Below are positions 31,859 through 40,058 of a DNA stretch of 49,615 nucleotides, one piece after another. The notes beneath the pieces were generated by a model, which made no database searches, had not been told where the DNA came from, and worked only from the letters and a program-made list of their open reading frames with translations. Position numbers and translations under genes: made by a program. The stretch spans positions 1 through 49,615 of the forward strand of contig DDWA01000030.1 in assembly GCA_002345425.1 (NCBI GenBank). Direction: 5' to 3'. Positions within the stretch are counted from its first letter, which is position 1; every line of letters begins with the position of its first letter. This DNA comes from Caryophanales bacterium UBA2298. GTDB lineage: Bacteria; Bacillota_I; Bacilli_A; Izemoplasmatales; Hujiaoplasmataceae.

Positions 31859-33273
31859 TTAACATCCTCCACAGTTATGTCATATTTTTTTATTTCACTA
31901 AGTACAAAATCCAAAGAAGAATTTGTCTCTTCAATAAGAAAATTTAAATCTTTTTTCGATAATGTTTTTGTCTTCATAAACTGACTTTGCAAGTATTTTT
32001 TTCTGATTATATTTAAATCGATATCTACAGACCTTATTAAATCAACAGACTTAGGAAACACAATAGATTTTCCTGGAATTTCTTCCTTAGGATCGCCAAA
32101 ATAAATACAAATCCCGTTTTCTCTAGCAAAAGCAAGTTGTGCTTGATGATGTTTCCCCGCTGAAGTGTATTCTGTTTCTTGGACGATGATGATTTGATCC
32201 TCTCTTAGTTCTTTAGCTAACGAAAAAGCAGCAGCTAAAGATGTGTTTCCAGCAGGACCTCTTTCGATTCCTTCTAAAACAGATAATGCTTCAGTCATAA
32301 AGAAGACTTCACCTTGATTAACAGTAACATAACGATCAATATATCTCAACGCTCTAGCAGCTGATCTTGGAACATCACTACGGTCAGGGTTCATGATAAA
32401 AGGTAAGCCAAATCCAGTATGACCAGTAGTGAAAGATTTTTTATTAAAATCATTGTCATCAGCCATGTGTAAACCATAAAGGTTAACACTTGCGCCAACA
32501 ATCTCAATTTTTTTATTTGTTGTTTTCTTTATTCCTCGAGCAGTTCCTGTTAAATTTCCGCCTCCAGCGTTTGTACAAACGACCATATCAGGAATTTTAC
32601 CTGTAAGTTTAAGACAATCTTCAACTAATTCTTGTCCTAAAGTTTCTATTCCCATGATTCCGTAAGGAGTATAAAGCGAAGCATTGAAATACCCAGTTTC
32701 TTCTAATAGTAATAAAAACTTATAAAATAACTCAGGACCAACACTAAGTTGTACGACTTCAGCACCATAAGCTTCACAAGCTCGAGCTTTTTCAATAATT
32801 TCTGGTTGACCTACACCTTTAGAATCATAACATTCTTGTACAATAATACATTTTAATCCATATTTAGCTGCTTGAGAAGCAACCGCTGCACCATAATTGC
32901 CGCTAGTAGCTGCTATAACGCCCTTAAATCCCATTTTCTTTGCTTGGTAACAAGAAATACTAGCCCTTCTTGCTTTAAAGCTTCCTGAGTCATTTAAAGC
33001 TTCATCTTTGATAAAGATTCTTGCTCCAAAACTCGGTTTTGCTACTTTGCGAACTAACTTTGTTATGTTTTTACATTCTTTTAAAGGTGTGTTACCTACA
33101 CCATTATCATATTGAATTTTCCTAATTTCTTCTAAAGTAAAATCACCTTCGCTTAAAAGTGCTTCATAATCAAAACCAATATAGTCAAACTCATATTGAT
33201 TATAATTAATTCCGACAGATTTTTGCATAATTTGATTTTTTCTCGCCATAACACTTTTATAAGAATTATTCAT
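31855..33273 (-). CDS. ortB: 2-amino-4-oxopentanoate thiolase, beta subunit
   Basis: A 472-residue PLP enzyme related to threonine synthase and diaminopropionate ammonia-lyase. The PLP lysine is in NDSGSFKARRAS (Lys100), and TNAGGGNLTG is the phosphate-binding Gly loop. With OrtA it cleaves 2-amino-4-oxopentanoate with CoA to acetyl-CoA and alanine. Adjacent ATGs at 33276 and 33273 both fit the GGAAG site; the later is used for spacing. An upstream in-frame ATG (33288) would put the start before that site. The gene overlaps ortA by 8 bases. Confidence 0.93.
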   Translation of the reverse strand: MNNSYKSVMARKNQIMQKSVGINYNQYEFDYIGFDYEALLSEGDFTLEEIRKIQYDNGVGNTPLKECKNITKLVRKVAKPSFGARIFIKDEALNDSGSFKARRASISCYQAKKMGFKGVIAATSGNYGAAVASQAAKYGLKCIIVQECYDSKGVGQPEIIEKARACEAYGAEVVQLSVGPELFYKFLLLLEETGYFNASLYTPYGIMGIETLGQELVEDCLKLTGKIPDMVVCTNAGGGNLTGTARGIKKTTNKKIEIVGASVNLYGLHMADDNDFNKKSFTTGHTGFGLPFIMNPDRSDVPRSAARALRYIDRYVTVNQGEVFFMTEALSVLEGIERGPAGNTSLAAAFSLAKELREDQIIIVQETEYTSAGKHHQAQLAFARENGICIYFGDPKEEIPGKSIVFPKSVDLIRSVDIDLNIIRKKYLQSQFMKTKTLSKKDLNFLIEETNSSLDFVLSEIKKYDITVEDVK

Positions 33274-33571
33274 CATAATCACTTCCATACAGTGTGGCTT
33301 TTAGAATTTTATCTATTTGATGTATTTCTGGTATGTAATTTCCATAAGTATGAAGGTAACTTGGATTTAGCTTAATAAGTTCTCCTACCTCAACTCTACC
33401 GGTTACTGTTTTAATCTTTACAACATCGCCAAGGTTTGCATCTTCAAGAAGATTACCTTTAACCCAAAGAAGAAGCGGTACCTTTTTGGTCGCTTCTGGT
33501 AAATTATTGGCTCTATCTTCAGGATTTAATATAATCTTTTTAATTTGAACCCAACTACCTTTTTTAATCAA
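33266..33571 (-). CDS. ortA: 2-amino-4-oxopentanoate thiolase, alpha subunit
   Basis: A 101-residue small subunit of the OrtAB thiolase. It opens MIKKGSWVQIKKIIL and contains the conserved KKVPLLLWVKGNL and YGNYIPEIHQI segments. I place the start at TTG 33571, which gives the GAGAGG site a normal distance and the family N-terminus. Another TTG three codons upstream (33580) lies on the ribosome site. It overlaps ortB; its ribosome site lies inside the end of ord. Confidence 0.9.
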   Translation of the reverse strand: MIKKGSWVQIKKIILNPEDRANNLPEATKKVPLLLWVKGNLLEDANLGDVVKIKTVTGRVEVGELIKLNPSYLHTYGNYIPEIHQIDKILKATLYGSDYDE

Positions 33572-33576
33572 GATAA

Positions 33577-34632
33577 TCAATCCTCTCTTATTAAATTTCT
33601 TACATCTCCCATAATAGTTCTTGGTACTGGTAGATCAATCATTGTAACTAAACCAGGTTTAGCGTTGATTACGTGAGGAATCATATTAACACAGATAGCT
33701 ATAGTACCAATTCCACCCTCAACTTCCGGGGAATTACTGAGATTGATTTCTGGTTTTCCTAAAATTTTTATGTAATCTCCGGTGCTAACTCCAGCCATTT
33801 CAGGTTCAATTTGTTGAGGGTGATATAACTTAATTTTAATATCATTTTCAAGAAATACTTCAGCACTCATTTCTACACCACAAACATCACCTGCTTTTGC
33901 AAATCCATGGGGGCTTTTACGATCAACAGCGGTAATAATCGGTTTCATGCTTTGAGAAAACTCTTTTACTTCTAATCCTAAGGCATCAGCTATCATATAA
34001 GCTGATTCCTTAAAGCCAACATGTCCAGCAATTTCACCTTTTTGAAGTTTTTCATTAAATTCTTTAACAGTTAAACCAACTCCTTGTTCCTCCATCACTG
34101 TTTTACCAAAAGGAGATAAGGAATTGATTCTTGATATCTCAAACTCTTTAATATCTTCAACAACACCACTAATACAAATCGCTAACAAATCCATCATCAT
34201 ACCTGGATTTACTCCAGTTCCAAGAATGGTTACATTATGTTTTTTAGCTAATAGATTCAATTTTTCAGCTAACTCAGGTTGATTTGCCTTAGGATATGAC
34301 ATTTCTTCAGCAGTAGAAATAACATTTACACCATACTCTACTATTTTTTTTATTTTTGGAAAAGCAGAAGCGGTATATGAATCAGTCGCTAATAAAACGA
34401 CATCAACTTTGTTGTTATTTAAAATATCGTCAATATTATCATAGACAAAAACATCGTGATTATAAGAATTATCTAAATCTAGAAGATCAAAAATGCTTTT
34501 TCCAACTATAGGTTTATATACATCGCATACGCCAATGATATCAAAGCCTTTTTTATTCAAAATCATTTTAGTCATTCCTGACCCCATGGCTCCAAATCCC
34601 CAAATAACGACTCTAATTTTATCTTTTTTCAT
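33577..34632 (-). CDS. ord: 2,4-diaminopentanoate dehydrogenase
   Basis: A 351-residue NAD(P)-dependent enzyme that deaminates (2R,4S)-2,4-diaminopentanoate to 2-amino-4-oxopentanoate and ammonia. The nucleotide-binding motif VVIWGFGAMGSGM is at 8-20, followed by VGVCD-like IIGVCDVYKP. The mid-protein ILGTGVNPGMMMDLL and the late GGIGTIAICVNMIPHVI are family hallmarks shared with DapB-like enzymes. Its first base is also the last base of the arcC stop. It stands between carbamate kinase and the thiolase genes. Confidence 0.94.
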   Translation of the reverse strand: MKKDKIRVVIWGFGAMGSGMTKMILNKKGFDIIGVCDVYKPIVGKSIFDLLDLDNSYNHDVFVYDNIDDILNNNKVDVVLLATDSYTASAFPKIKKIVEYGVNVISTAEEMSYPKANQPELAEKLNLLAKKHNVTILGTGVNPGMMMDLLAICISGVVEDIKEFEISRINSLSPFGKTVMEEQGVGLTVKEFNEKLQKGEIAGHVGFKESAYMIADALGLEVKEFSQSMKPIITAVDRKSPHGFAKAGDVCGVEMSAEVFLENDIKIKLYHPQQIEPEMAGVSTGDYIKILGKPEINLSNSPEVEGGIGTIAICVNMIPHVINAKPGLVTMIDLPVPRTIMGDVRNLIRED

Positions 34633-35564
34633 TAGTTAGTTATCCTTGTTCCTGTATGACCTAAAAGCGCTTCTTTAGCTTCTTCCAAAGACGCAATTAT
34701 AGCAGTGCGATGTTTCTTGCCACTTACAAAAGCTCTTGCTGCTTCAATTTTTGGTAACATCGAACCTTTAAGAAAATGACCTTCTTTAATCAGTTCATCT
34801 ATTTCGTTAATAGTTAAGTGATCTAAATCCTTTTCTTCAGGCGTACTAAAGTTAATTTTTACTTTATTTACAGCTGTCAAAATTACCAACATATCTACAT
34901 CTAAAAGATCTGCTAATTTAGCACTAGCAAAGTCTTTATCAATTACTGCAGGAACTCCGTGAAATTCATTTCCCTTTTTGATTACAGGAATACCGCCACC
35001 ACCGACAGTAATAACTAAATGCCCAGCTTTAACCATTGATTTAATAATATCTAATTCTACTATATTAACTGGCTTAGGACTAGCAACAACACGTCTATAG
35101 CCTCTTGAGGCATCCTCTACCATAATATAGCCTTTTTCTTTGGTAAACCTCTTCGCAGTTTCTAAATCATAAAACTTACCAATTGGCTTTGAAGGATTCT
35201 CAAAGGCAGGATCAAATTCATCAACTTCAACCTGGGTAATTATGGTTGCGACTTGTTGTTTTAGCCCTTTATTCTTAAGTTCAGTCAGTAAAGCGTTTTG
35301 TAAATGATAACCAATATATCCTTGAGACATCGCTCCACATTCCGGGAATGGCATATCAGGATTCTTATTTGAAACATTGTAGCTTGTTTCAAAAGCTAAA
35401 TTTATCATTCCTACTTGAGGGCCGTTTCCATGAGCTAAAATAACCTCATTTCCCTGTTCGACTAATTCAACTATCGGTTTTACTGCATGTTTAACTTTTT
35501 CTATTTGATCTGTTGGATTATGACCTAAAGCATTTCCACCTAGAGCAACGACAATTTTTCTCAT
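34632..35564 (-). CDS. arcC: Carbamate kinase
   Basis: A 310-residue amino-acid-kinase-fold enzyme that uses carbamoyl phosphate and ADP to make ATP, CO2 and ammonia. It opens VVALGGNALG and has AHGNGPQVGM, YRRVVASPKP, TVGGGGIPV and DKDFASAKLA, all ArcC signatures. It follows argF by ATGA overlap after AAGGAGG and runs straight into ord. This joins substrate-level phosphorylation from citrulline to ornithine breakdown in one transcript. Confidence 0.97.
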   Translation of the reverse strand: MRKIVVALGGNALGHNPTDQIEKVKHAVKPIVELVEQGNEVILAHGNGPQVGMINLAFETSYNVSNKNPDMPFPECGAMSQGYIGYHLQNALLTELKNKGLKQQVATIITQVEVDEFDPAFENPSKPIGKFYDLETAKRFTKEKGYIMVEDASRGYRRVVASPKPVNIVELDIIKSMVKAGHLVITVGGGGIPVIKKGNEFHGVPAVIDKDFASAKLADLLDVDMLVILTAVNKVKINFSTPEEKDLDHLTINEIDELIKEGHFLKGSMLPKIEAARAFVSGKKHRTAIIASLEEAKEALLGHTGTRITN

Positions 35565-36562
35565 TTTTCCTCCTTGAGACTAGCATACATAACAGCTTTT
35601 ATTGTATGTAAACGATTTTCAGCTTCATCAAACACAACAGATTGTTTTGATTCAAATACTTCTTCTGTAACTTCTAATGCATCCATTCCGAATTTTTGGA
35701 ATATATCTTCACCTAAAATAGTTTCTCGATTATGAAAAGCAGGTAGACAATGCATAAAAATCGCAGCTTCATTAGCTTGTTTCATAACATTTTTATTTAC
35801 TTGATATGCAGATAACTTTTCGATTCTTTCTTTCCATACAGATTCTGGTTCTCCCATAGATACCCATACATCAGTATAGATAACATCTGCATTTTTTGCT
35901 CCTTCAGAAACATCTTCAGTGAAATTGAGCTTAGCACCGGAAACCTGCGCAAGTTCATAACATCGATCAATTAATTCTTGTTTTGGCCATAAATCGCTCG
36001 GAGCACATGCTGTAAAATTCATGCCCATGATAGCTGCTCCAATCATTAACGAATTGCCCATATTGTTTCTAGCATCACCGAAATAAGTAAAATTAATTCC
36101 TTCCAAATGACCAAATTTTTCAATTATTGTTAAAAAGTCCGCAAGGATTTGAGTTGGATGATATTGGTCAGTCAATCCATTCCATACCGGAACACCTGAA
36201 TATTTTGCAAGTATTTCGACTGTTTCTTGTTTATACCCACGATATTCTATGCCATCATACATTCTTCCTAAAACTCTTGCGGTATCTTTAATACTCTCTT
36301 TTTTACCCATTTGCGAACCTGTAGGTCCTAAATAAGTTACATTCATACCTAAGTCATTAGCTCCAACTTGAAAAGCGCATCTTGTTCTTGTTGAATCTTT
36401 TTCAAATAGAAGAACAACATTTTTGCCTTTTAATGGTTGACACTCTAGACCGGCATGTTTTTTCGCTTTTAGTTTAGCAGATAAAGTTAATAAATCTTGA
36501 ATTTCTTCTTTGGTGTAATCCAATAATGTTAATAAACTCCTGCCATAAAAATTTTGTCTCAC
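35561..36562 (-). CDS. argF: Ornithine carbamoyltransferase (catabolic context)
   Basis: A 333-residue enzyme that interconverts ornithine plus carbamoyl phosphate and citrulline plus phosphate. It has the carbamoyl-phosphate site STRTRCAF (57-64), the DQYHPTQ loop and the ornithine site HCLPAFHN. As first gene before arcC and the ornithine pathway, it most likely runs in the catabolic direction (ArcB role). No arginine deiminase gene is in the window, so citrulline must come from elsewhere. Start is GTG (36562), 11 bases after GAGGAGG; this long spacing may lower translation. Confidence 0.95.
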   Translation of the reverse strand: MRQNFYGRSLLTLLDYTKEEIQDLLTLSAKLKAKKHAGLECQPLKGKNVVLLFEKDSTRTRCAFQVGANDLGMNVTYLGPTGSQMGKKESIKDTARVLGRMYDGIEYRGYKQETVEILAKYSGVPVWNGLTDQYHPTQILADFLTIIEKFGHLEGINFTYFGDARNNMGNSLMIGAAIMGMNFTACAPSDLWPKQELIDRCYELAQVSGAKLNFTEDVSEGAKNADVIYTDVWVSMGEPESVWKERIEKLSAYQVNKNVMKQANEAAIFMHCLPAFHNRETILGEDIFQKFGMDALEVTEEVFESKQSVVFDEAENRLHTIKAVMYASLKEEK

Positions 36563-36627
36563 AATAAAAAAAACCTCCTCATCAAATTTTAAAATCTTAC
36601 TTTTTTACAAAAAAAATACCCATATAG

Positions 36628-36650
36628 ATTATAACACTAAAGCGCTTACA
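36628..36650 (-). promoter_or_regulatory. Promoter of the ornithine operon with cre-like box
   Basis: On the minus strand an extended -10 TGtTATAAT (TATAAT 36633-36628) has no clear -35. TGTAAGCGCTTTAG (36650-36637) covers the spacer and matches 12 of 14 positions of the CcpA consensus, with the palindromic core AAGCGCTT. The leader to the GTG is about 60 bases. Confidence 0.65.
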
Positions 36651-36702
36651 AATAAACACCTAAATACCGAAAATTTCCCTCAAGTAAATTCTAGATTAAA
36701 TA

Positions 36703-36732
36703 TTAGCAAATAAGGAGTTTTTATAGTATAAT
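36703..36732 (+). promoter_or_regulatory. Promoter of the OsmC gene
   Basis: TTAGCA (36703-36708), 18 bases, TATAAT (36727-36732); GAGGTGAT follows directly before the ATG. Confidence 0.55.
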
Positions 36733-36750
36733 TTTATGTGAGGTGATAAA

Positions 36751-37143
36751 ATGCCATATGATAGAGTAGTTTTAAAATGGGATATGGACTTTAAAGGAGA
36801 ACTCTTCTCTCCGACTGGAGTTGGAAAACTAGGAGATCAAGATGATGGGCTTTATCCATACCATCTTTTCTTTGGTGCACTTGGCTCATGTTTTTATTCA
36901 ACTTTCCTTTCAATTGCATTAAAGATGCGATTGGAGTTCGAAAGTGCAAAAATTGAAGTCACAGGCGCTAAAAATAACCCAGATTCTAAAATTATCGAAG
37001 TAGTCGATATGAAGATGACAATTAAAAATCCTAGCGATAAAGAAAAACTTCTTAAAGCAGCAGAACTTGGAACTAAATATTGTTCAATTCACGAATTAGT
37101 TTCTCGTTCAGCGACAGTTAATTTAATAGTTGAATTTGAATAG
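36751..37143 (+). CDS. OsmC/Ohr-family peroxide-reductase-like protein
   Basis: A 130-residue protein of the OsmC fold. The two redox cysteines of the family are in GALGSCFYSTF (Cys47) and KYCSIHELVSRSATV (Cys108). The N-terminal half carries the beta-rich GVGKLGDQDDG region, and PYHLFFGALGSC begins the long central helix. OsmC/Ohr proteins reduce organic peroxides with help from dihydrolipoyl or thiol donors. It has its own promoter and terminator. With glutathione peroxidase and thioredoxin in the same window it adds to thiol-based defence. Confidence 0.88.
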   Translation: MPYDRVVLKWDMDFKGELFSPTGVGKLGDQDDGLYPYHLFFGALGSCFYSTFLSIALKMRLEFESAKIEVTGAKNNPDSKIIEVVDMKMTIKNPSDKEKLLKAAELGTKYCSIHELVSRSATVNLIVEFE

Positions 37144-37148
37144 AAAAT

Positions 37149-37179
37149 AAACCTTTTATCATTTTGATGAAAGGTTTTT
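37149..37179 (+). terminator. Terminator of the OsmC gene
   Basis: AAACCTTT (37149-37156) / AAAGGTTT (37170-37177) with inner ATC/GAT pairing and a following T run. Confidence 0.8.
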
Positions 37180-37195
37180 CTATAGATTAGGATGC

Positions 37196-37224
37196 TTGTT
37201 ATCTAATATTTGTTTTGTTATAAT
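37196..37224 (+). promoter_or_regulatory. Promoter of the rRNA methyltransferase gene
   Basis: TTGTTA (37196-37201), 17 bases, TATAAT (37219-37224), 21 bases before the ATG at 37246. Confidence 0.6.
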
Positions 37225-37245
37225 AGATGCGAAAGAGATGATATT

Positions 37246-38391
37246 ATGAAAAAATATGAAATGATAGCTACAACAACCTTCGGTTTGGAAGCTATAGTAA
37301 AAAGAGAATTATTGGGATTAGGATTTGAAGTCACTGAAACTGAAAATGGTAAAGTGACTTTTTTAGCAGATGTCAAAGGTATCGTAAAAGCTAATCTTTG
37401 GTTAAGGTGTGCCGATCGCGTCTTATTAAAAGTGGCGGAATTTAAAGCCATTACTTTTGATGAATTATTTGATAAAACTTCGGCTATCGCTTGGAGTGAA
37501 TTTATCCCCAAAAACGGTAGGTTTCCAGTTGACGGACAATCGGTAAAGTCGACACTTTTTTCTATCTCAGATTCTCAAGCGATTGTTAAAAAAGCAATTG
37601 TCGAAAATTTAAAAAAGAAATACAATATTGCTTGGTTTCCCGAAAATGGTCCGGTTTTCAATGTGAAAGTATCAATACTAAAAGATATTGCGACATTGAC
37701 AATCGATACTTCAGGAGTAGCCCTTCATAAACGAGGTTATCGACAAAGCGCAGTAATAGCTCCTTTGAAAGAAACATTAGCGGCTGCTTTAGTAATGTTG
37801 AGTTTTTGGAATAAAGATAGAATATTAATTGATCCTTTTTGTGGCTCTGGAACTATAGTTATTGAAGCAGCTATGATTGCCAGAAATATTGCTCCAGGGT
37901 TAGCAAGAGACTTCGCATATAAGACTTGGCCTTTAATCGATGAAGAAATTTGGAAAGAAGTGACAAGAGAAGCTTATTCCGCAATAGATCATGAGGCTGA
38001 GATAAATATTTTTGCTTATGATATATTGCAAGAAAATATCAACGCTGCCATCGAAAACGCGGATGATGCTGGAGTACTGGACTGTATTACTTTTGAACAA
38101 AAAGACTTTGTGGATTTAATGCCTGAAGAAGACTATTCAATTATGATTACTAATCCTCCTTATGGTGAAAGATTATCAGAAAAAGAAGAAGTTAATCAAC
38201 TGTATCATTTAATGGGAGAAAAGCTTAGTAAACTTAAAACATGGTCATCTTATGTAATTACTTCGGAAAAGAATTTTGAAAAAATATTTGGTAAAAAAGC
38301 AGATCGAAGAAGAAAACTTTATAATGGTAGAATCGAAACTATATATTACCAATTCTATGGTAGCAATCCAAAAAAAGAAGTGACTGAATAA
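37246..38391 (+). CDS. rlmL: RlmL/YpsC-type 23S rRNA guanine-N2 methyltransferase
   Basis: A 381-residue SAM-dependent methyltransferase with an N-terminal THUMP RNA-binding domain (about 45-155) and a C-terminal Rossmann domain. SAM motif I is LIDPFCGSGTIVIEAA, and the catalytic motif IV is ITNPPYGERL. RHKRGYRQ-like HKRGYRQSA precedes motif I. It matches the single-domain Firmicutes form (YpsC-like, about 380), not the E. coli fusion RlmKL. The expected target is a 23S rRNA guanine, by homology. The ATG at 37246 is preferred; the earlier start at 37210 would lie before the -10. Confidence 0.92.
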   Translation: MKKYEMIATTTFGLEAIVKRELLGLGFEVTETENGKVTFLADVKGIVKANLWLRCADRVLLKVAEFKAITFDELFDKTSAIAWSEFIPKNGRFPVDGQSVKSTLFSISDSQAIVKKAIVENLKKKYNIAWFPENGPVFNVKVSILKDIATLTIDTSGVALHKRGYRQSAVIAPLKETLAAALVMLSFWNKDRILIDPFCGSGTIVIEAAMIARNIAPGLARDFAYKTWPLIDEEIWKEVTREAYSAIDHEAEINIFAYDILQENINAAIENADDAGVLDCITFEQKDFVDLMPEEDYSIMITNPPYGERLSEKEEVNQLYHLMGEKLSKLKTWSSYVITSEKNFEKIFGKKADRRRKLYNGRIETIYYQFYGSNPKKEVTE

Positions 38392-38407
38392 TCAGTCGCT
38401 TTAATTT
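38378..38407. terminator. Bidirectional terminator between convergent genes
   Basis: AAGTGACTGA (38378-38387) / TCAGTCGCTT (38392-38401) with one G-T pair. T-rich on the plus side, and a CTTCTTTTTTT tail on the minus side. It covers the rlmL stop. Confidence 0.75.
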
Positions 38408-39579
38408 TGCTCTAAAAGAATATCTTGAGTCCGATCAATTAATATCGCTCCCAAAGGTGCAGTAATAAAGATAGCCAATACTGAAATACCTAAAATAATT
38501 TCTCCTCCTGGCATTCCTAAAGATAAAGGAATTGCACCGATAGCTGCTTGGACAGTAGCTTTAGGTAAATATGCGAAAAATACAAAAAGTCTTTCTTTAA
38601 CATTTAAGTTAATTCCACCAGTAGACAAAATAACCGATAAGTATCTAACAAAAATCGCTAAAACTAATAGTATTACAAAATTCAACCCTACATCTGCAAT
38701 TACACTTATTCTTACCAATGCACCGATTAAAACAAAAAGAATCATTTCTGAGAAAACCCAAATCTTGGAAAATTTTTGAGTCAAACGCTCTGCCAAAATA
38801 GGATAAGCTTTTAGAATAGTCAAGCCCAAGGTTATTATTGCTAAAAGTGATGCGAATGGAACGACACCTTTGAGTGAGGTTTCAATAAAGTCGAAGAAGA
38901 AAGCTAACCCGAAAATTAATAAAACTTTTACTGTATCTCTCATGTGGAATTTTTTAAATAGTTTTACAAGAACTATACCTACAAAGATTCCTGCAAAAAC
39001 ACCAAGAAGAATTGATACAGGGAAAGATATAACACTTTCGAAACTAAATTCATTTGTTTGATAAATTTGAACAAAAATAGTGAAAAGAACAATGGCATAG
39101 ATATCATCAATCGAACTTGCAGCTAAAACCATTTGCGGAATGCTTTTGTTGGTTCCCTTTTTTTGTTCTATTAATTTAATCATTCTAGGAACCACAACTG
39201 CTGGAGATACAGCGGCTAAGATACTACCAAGAATAAAGCCTTCTATCAAAGTTATAGAAAAGAAGATCTGTGAAAGAAAAGCAATTGCGATAATTTCCAA
39301 AGTTGCTGGTAAGAAACTTAGTAAAATCGCGCCTTTACCAACAATCTTTAAGTCTTTAATATCTAAAGTTAATCCCGCTCTCAATAAAATGACAATCAAG
39401 GCAATTTTTCTTAAATCAGCCGAGATATTAAGCAAATCAGGAGAAAGCAAATCAAGTACAAATGGTCCGAGAATGATACCAGTTATTATATACGCAATCA
39501 AGCTTGGAATTTTTAATTTTAACATAATTGCGTTTAAAGATAATCCCAATAAAATTATCAATCCTAAACTAAATATCAT
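38401..39579 (-). CDS. Cation:proton antiporter (CPA family)
   Basis: A 392-residue membrane protein with about 12 helices. The ion-binding pair is in AASSIDDIYAIV (two Asp), typical of electrogenic Na+/H+ exchangers. IPSLIAYIITGIILGPFVL near the start and SPAVVVPRMIKL mid-protein are also family features. It has no C-terminal TrkA-N or other regulatory domain. AAGGGGAT precedes the ATG. It lies 50 bases after a thioredoxin-like gene and may be co-transcribed with it. Ion preference (Na+ or K+) is not visible. Confidence 0.9.
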   Translation of the reverse strand: MIFSLGLIILLGLSLNAIMLKLKIPSLIAYIITGIILGPFVLDLLSPDLLNISADLRKIALIVILLRAGLTLDIKDLKIVGKGAILLSFLPATLEIIAIAFLSQIFFSITLIEGFILGSILAAVSPAVVVPRMIKLIEQKKGTNKSIPQMVLAASSIDDIYAIVLFTIFVQIYQTNEFSFESVISFPVSILLGVFAGIFVGIVLVKLFKKFHMRDTVKVLLIFGLAFFFDFIETSLKGVVPFASLLAIITLGLTILKAYPILAERLTQKFSKIWVFSEMILFVLIGALVRISVIADVGLNFVILLVLAIFVRYLSVILSTGGINLNVKERLFVFFAYLPKATVQAAIGAIPLSLGMPGGEIILGISVLAIFITAPLGAILIDRTQDILLEQN

Positions 39580-39629
39580 AATTGATATCCCCTTATTATA
39601 ATTATAAATTTGTTATAAAAGATTTTTAA

Positions 39630-39941
39630 TTAACTTAAATATATACCAAACAATCTTTCTAATTTAGAAAAGTCAATAAATCTAGATTCTCTTAAAATTT
39701 CTTTTTCATTGCTGAACACTAAAATAGTAGGAACTGTGAAAACGAGTTGTTGTCCTTGAAACATTTCCACGTCCTCTAAATATAATTCATATACCGGTAT
39801 TGTTGGATAGTCTTGCATAAAGATCTTAAGTTTTTCAGATAGTGGTTTACATACTACACATGTTTTTGTTTTAGCGATAATAACTATCATTTCGCTCTTG
39901 ATTATATTTAAAAAATCTTCATAATTTTCTATGGTTTTCAT
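39630..39941 (-). CDS. Thioredoxin-like protein
   Basis: A 103-residue single-domain thioredoxin fold. The active site is TCVVCKP (CxxC) rather than WCGPC, and the cis-Pro is in VFTVPTILVF. It lacks the Trp before the first Cys, so its partner or redox potential may differ from general thioredoxin. GGGGGTG stands before the ATG. It precedes the antiporter gene on the same strand. Confidence 0.88.
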   Translation of the reverse strand: MKTIENYEDFLNIIKSEMIVIIAKTKTCVVCKPLSEKLKIFMQDYPTIPVYELYLEDVEMFQGQQLVFTVPTILVFSNEKEILRESRFIDFSKLERLFGIYLS

Positions 39942-40019
39942 CTGTTTTCACCCCCACCAGAAATATTATACTATATTTATACAAAATTACTATCGAAGTG
40001 TTTTATAAGTATTAAAAAC

Positions 40020-40028
40020 TGTTATAAT
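40020..40028 (+). promoter_or_regulatory. Extended -10 promoter of the GPH symporter gene
   Basis: TGtTATAAT at 40020-40028, with no good -35 at 17 bases; GGAGGG follows before the ATG at 40059. Confidence 0.5.
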
Positions 40029-40058
40029 TATACTGATAATAAAAATTCGGAGGGCTTT

